From NCBI GenBank assembly GCA_023647555.1, contig JALRLY010000235.1, positions 1 through 35,818 of the forward strand: 35,818 nucleotides of DNA, in the 5' to 3' direction. Positions 33,266 to 35,818 of the stretch are shown piece after piece; positions within the stretch are counted from its first letter, which is position 1, and each line of letters starts with the position of its first letter. The translations under genes were made by a program, and so were the position numbers. The notes beneath the pieces are model-generated. The model saw only the letters and a list, made by a program, of their open reading frames with translations. It did no database searches and was not told the DNA's origin. The DNA is from Pancytospora philotis. Taxonomy: Eukaryota > Microsporidia.

Positions 33266-33574
33266 ATGCCCGCCGACCTTGGAGAGATTAAGGGCGCGAT
33301 CGAGAGCGGCGACCGGCTCAAGGTGTACGCGGAGTGCCTGAGCTTCATCGACTGTGCGGTCGCCAAGTGCAGACTCGACTGCTCGCAGATGAGCGCAGCG
33401 CACATCAAAAAAGTGATCGAGTGGCAGGAGGGCGTAAAGGAGAAGTGCGACGCGATCCACGCCATGCTGCTGGAGCAGAGCCAGGGAGACGAGTTCATCG
33501 CTCTTCTCGAGGATGCGAGCGCGCTGCTGGACGCACCGCCCGCGGAGGAAGACGCCCCGCAGGCTACGGCGTAA
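33266..33574 (+). CDS. Small helical protein, function unknown (MIT-like?)
   Basis: The 102-aa product is almost entirely helical. Helices at about residues 4-14, 17-35 and 42-69 form a likely three-helix bundle, followed by an acidic Ala/Pro-rich tail (APPAEEDAPQATA). The pattern IESGDRLKVYAECLSFIDCAV loosely resembles the first two helices of MIT domains, but that is weak. The third-position G/C bias fits a real gene. No AAAATTTT signal is visible; a TAAAAAACG run lies about 18 bases upstream. The start at 33266 is the first ATG of the frame and is preceded by CCC. Confidence 0.55.
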   Translation: MPADLGEIKGAIESGDRLKVYAECLSFIDCAVAKCRLDCSQMSAAHIKKVIEWQEGVKEKCDAIHAMLLEQSQGDEFIALLEDASALLDAPPAEEDAPQATA

Positions 33575-33896
33575 GAATGGAATGAGTCCGTGTTTATTAA
33601 ATACTGTGCAGGTTTTGTCATCTCTTAACTGTGCGCTATTACTGGTAGAGTTAGCAGATCTGTGTTCATTACGACATTTTTCAGGAATTCGTTGAGGTTG
33701 CAGCTTAATCAGAACAGAAATGCAGTAGCGTAGTGTTTCATTTTACGCGGCTGTGTTAGCTCAATTAAGGCACCTAAAACATTAGCTCATAGCTGCGTAG
33801 GTTAAAAGCAGCAAGAAACCATGCTGCGTTTCCATTATAACTCAGCGGCTCGGCCGGCTTGACACGAAACGTAAAATTCTTCCGATCCGAAGGGGC
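33575..33896. other. Intergenic gap before SEC27
   Basis: The 322 bases are AT-richer than the genes. A stretch near 33755 (GTTAGCTCAATTAAGGCACC) resembles a tRNA D-arm, but no matching T-arm or acceptor stem follows. A partial signal AAAATTCT lies at 33873-33880, 16 bases before the SEC27 start. Confidence 0.4.
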
Positions 33897-35818
33897 ATGG
33901 AGCTGCAAACAAAGGCCGCGATGAGTGTGCGCACTCCGCGAGTTAAATGCATAGCCAGTGCCGATGGGTGCCCGCAGGTGCTCGTGTGCCTCTACACCGG
34001 CGAGATACAGCTCTACGACGCCGCCACGCTGAAGCTGGCCAGGTCGGCGCAGATCGGCAACGTGCCCGTGCGCACCGGCGTGCTGGTGCTCTCGCAGGAC
34101 TGGATTCTGCTGGGGACGGACGAGGGCAGGATCGTCGTCGTTGATCTCGGCAACCTCTCGGTGTCCGACTCGATCCTCGCGCACGACGACTTTGTGCGCC
34201 GGATCGTGGTCGACGAGCGGAACAAGCGGCTCCTGACGGTGTCCGACGACAACACCGTAAAGCTGTGGAGCTTCGAGGGCGGCAAGATAGCGATGGTGCG
34301 GCGGTACAAGGGGAAGCACTTCATGATGGACGCGGCCTTCGTGCCGAGCGATCACAGCCTGTTCGTCGCGGTTTCGCTCGACGGCCGGGCGTACCTGTAC
34401 TCCACGCAGCACGAGAAGGCGCTGAAGGTGTTCAAGGGGCATCTGAAGGGGATCAACTGCGTGGCGTTCATCGGCGCGGAGTACTTCGTGACGGGCTCCG
34501 ACGACCACACGCTGATTGTGTGGGACTACAAGCGCGGTGTGCAGATCACGTGCCTCGCCGGGCACACCAACAACGTGAACGGCGTGTTCAAGGCCAAGCA
34601 CGGCTTTGCCTCGTGCTCGGAGGATAACACCGTGCGGATCTGGAACGACGATTTCAAGGTCATAGACATCAAGAACGTCGCGGGGCGGGCCTGGGCCTTC
34701 CTCGAGAAGAGCGGCAAGGCGTTCCTCGGGTCGGACGAGGCGCTTGCCGTGTACCTCGAGCAGAGCGCCGGCAAGGTCGCCGCGTTCTCGGATACCAAGC
34801 TTTTCTACAGCGATGGATGCGCGATTAGAAGCGTGGCGATCGCGGAGGGGGCATCGAGCGGAGCAGCCGCCCGGGAGGGCCTGATGAAGGACATCGGCGC
34901 AGCCAAAGACGTTGGGAGCCTCGAAGAGAAGCCGAATGCGCTCGCAGCATCGCCCAACGGCAAACTCCTCGCCGCCCTGTACGACGGCTATTTTTCCCTC
35001 TATTCCGTGCTCGGGCTGAGGAAGAAAGTGACTGCCGAGGGCTGCGAGCTGCGCTTCGCCGGGAACGACGACTTTGTATTCCGCAACGGGTCGGCCATTT
35101 CGCTTTACAGCCGTCTAGAGCTCGCTGGCACCGCCACCATTGAGGGCCTGGCCGGGCTGCTCTACGCCGACGAGAACATTCTGGTAATCAACGATGAGCA
35201 TACCTGTGTGCTCGACAGGGAGGAGCTCTTCAGCAATGGCTATTCGCCTGCCTGCGTGCTGCACCGCTTTGATTTCCTCGCTCGCTCTGCGTGCTGCGTG
35301 GGCGACTGCCTGGTGCTTATGGCCGGCGCTGTTGCGTTCTACGATTCGAGCTTTGCGTGCATCGGGCGCTTCGAACGCAGCCCGACGAGCTTTTGCGTGT
35401 GCGATGAGATGCTCTTCTACAGCACGGTCGATAAGACGTACTACGCCTTCGTCAGCGGTTCAGAAGCGAAGGAGTTCTCGATGCAGCACGTTGAGCACCT
35501 TATCGGTGCCAGGCACGGCATGCTCTACTTCATGAGGGACGGGCCGCTCGCCTACAGAATCGATGCCGACTACATCAGCTTCCAGAAGGCCACGCTGCAG
35601 GGCGAGGACTGCCCCGTGCCGGACGACCTCACCGACAAGGCCATATCGTTCTACGAATCGCTGGGTATGCACGCGCAGGCGCTCGGGCTGTGCAAGAACG
35701 AGAACCAGCGCTTCGAGATCCTTCTGCGCCTCCGGGACTTCGATGCTGCGTTCAAGGCGGCGAATTCGCCCATCAAATTCCAGAAGCTCGGCCGGGAGTA
35801 TCTGGCGCAGCAGAGCCT
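33897..35818 (+). CDS. SEC27: Coatomer beta'-subunit Sec27 (beta'-COP), 3' end cut
   Basis: Beta'-COP is a COPI coat subunit that binds KKxx cargo tails during Golgi-to-ER retrieval. The frame from 33897 stays open to the last base (at least 640 residues). Residues about 15-310 form the first WD40 propeller: CLYTGEIQLYD, QIGNVPVRTGVL, DFVRRIVVDERNKRLLTVSDDNTVKLW, GHLKGINCVAF, GSDDHTLIVWDY and GHTNNVNGVFKAKHGFASCS. The NVPVRT and GHTNNVN blocks are diagnostic for beta'-COP. A second, degenerate propeller follows. From about 575 the alpha-solenoid begins (KAISFYESLGMHAQALGL, then QRFEILLRLRDFDAAFKAA). The upstream signal is weak (AAAATTCT). No break or truncation is visible within the window. 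Confidence 0.93.
   Translation, partial: MELQTKAAMSVRTPRVKCIASADGCPQVLVCLYTGEIQLYDAATLKLARSAQIGNVPVRTGVLVLSQDWILLGTDEGRIVVVDLGNLSVSDSILAHDDFVRRIVVDERNKRLLTVSDDNTVKLWSFEGGKIAMVRRYKGKHFMMDAAFVPSDHSLFVAVSLDGRAYLYSTQHEKALKVFKGHLKGINCVAFIGAEYFVTGSDDHTLIVWDYKRGVQITCLAGHTNNVNGVFKAKHGFASCSEDNTVRIWNDDFKVIDIKNVAGRAWAFLEKSGKAFLGSDEALAVYLEQSAGKVAAFSDTKLFYSDGCAIRSVAIAEGASSGAAAREGLMKDIGAAKDVGSLEEKPNALAASPNGKLLAALYDGYFSLYSVLGLRKKVTAEGCELRFAGNDDFVFRNGSAISLYSRLELAGTATIEGLAGLLYADENILVINDEHTCVLDREELFSNGYSPACVLHRFDFLARSACCVGDCLVLMAGAVAFYDSSFACIGRFERSPTSFCVCDEMLFYSTVDKTYYAFVSGSEAKEFSMQHVEHLIGARHGMLYFMRDGPLAYRIDADYISFQKATLQGEDCPVPDDLTDKAISFYESLGMHAQALGLCKNENQRFEILLRLRDFDAAFKAANSPIKFQKLGREYLAQQS

Noticed and set aside
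33750..33825. tRNA-like stretch (GTTAGCTCAATTAAGG)
   Set aside because: The D-arm-like part has no T-arm (GGTTCRANYCC) and no closing acceptor stem at the correct distance on either strand.

Overview
The window looks like a nuclear genome fragment of a microsporidian, or a very close relative. About 24 protein genes sit in 35.8 kb on both strands with gaps of mostly 100-350 bases. I see no spliceosomal introns. Proteins are shorter than their yeast counterparts (Chl1 583 aa, Ssf1 220 aa). A short palindromic AAAATTTT(G/C) signal sits just in front of most start codons, resembling the AAATTT-like and GGG/CCC-like start-proximal signals reported for microsporidia. The coding DNA is strongly G/C-rich, which is unusual because most sequenced microsporidia are AT-rich. 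No tRNA, rRNA, transposon or CRISPR array was recognised.

Layout, left to right. 1-4 kb: a partial anillin/Bud4-like gene, the GPN3 GTPase and the CHL1 helicase. 4-8 kb: SSF1 (60S assembly), mitosomal cysteine desulfurase NFS1, TRM112, and an Ima1/Samp1-like inner nuclear membrane protein. 8-11 kb: DNA polymerase kappa with UBZ and PIP-like elements, and ribosomal protein uL14. 11-12 kb: a 1.1 kb non-coding gap with a structured-RNA candidate. 12-17.3 kb: a degenerate 3-ketoacyl-CoA reductase, OLA1, the DcpS scavenger decapping enzyme, a multi-spanning membrane protein and TFIIF beta. 17.5-22.4 kb: an unrecognised helical protein and a BRWD/PHIP-type chromatin protein carrying a repeated short motif. 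22.5-26 kb: a membrane-anchored, apparently dead nuclease-fold protein, GNA1 with a signal-peptide-like start, and an acidic unknown protein. These are separated by gaps rich in inverted repeats. 26.4-33.6 kb: DBP2, ELP3, ribosomal protein uS15, calcineurin A with a CaaX-like end, and a small helical protein. 33.9 kb to the end: beta'-COP (SEC27), cut by the window edge.

Most genes are housekeeping: ribosome assembly and translation (SSF1, uL14, uS15, OLA1, DBP2), Pol II assembly and initiation (GPN3, TFIIF beta), genome maintenance (CHL1, Pol kappa), secretion (SEC27) and cell-wall precursor supply (GNA1). NFS1, TRM112 and ELP3 can all feed wobble-uridine modification of tRNA. The most novel material is in three classes. 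First, proteins whose fold is kept but whose catalytic residues are gone (ketoreductase, nuclease-fold protein). Second, targeting signals not expected for the family (GNA1, calcineurin). Third, long gaps with orphan AAAATTTT signals and hairpins that may be non-coding RNA genes.
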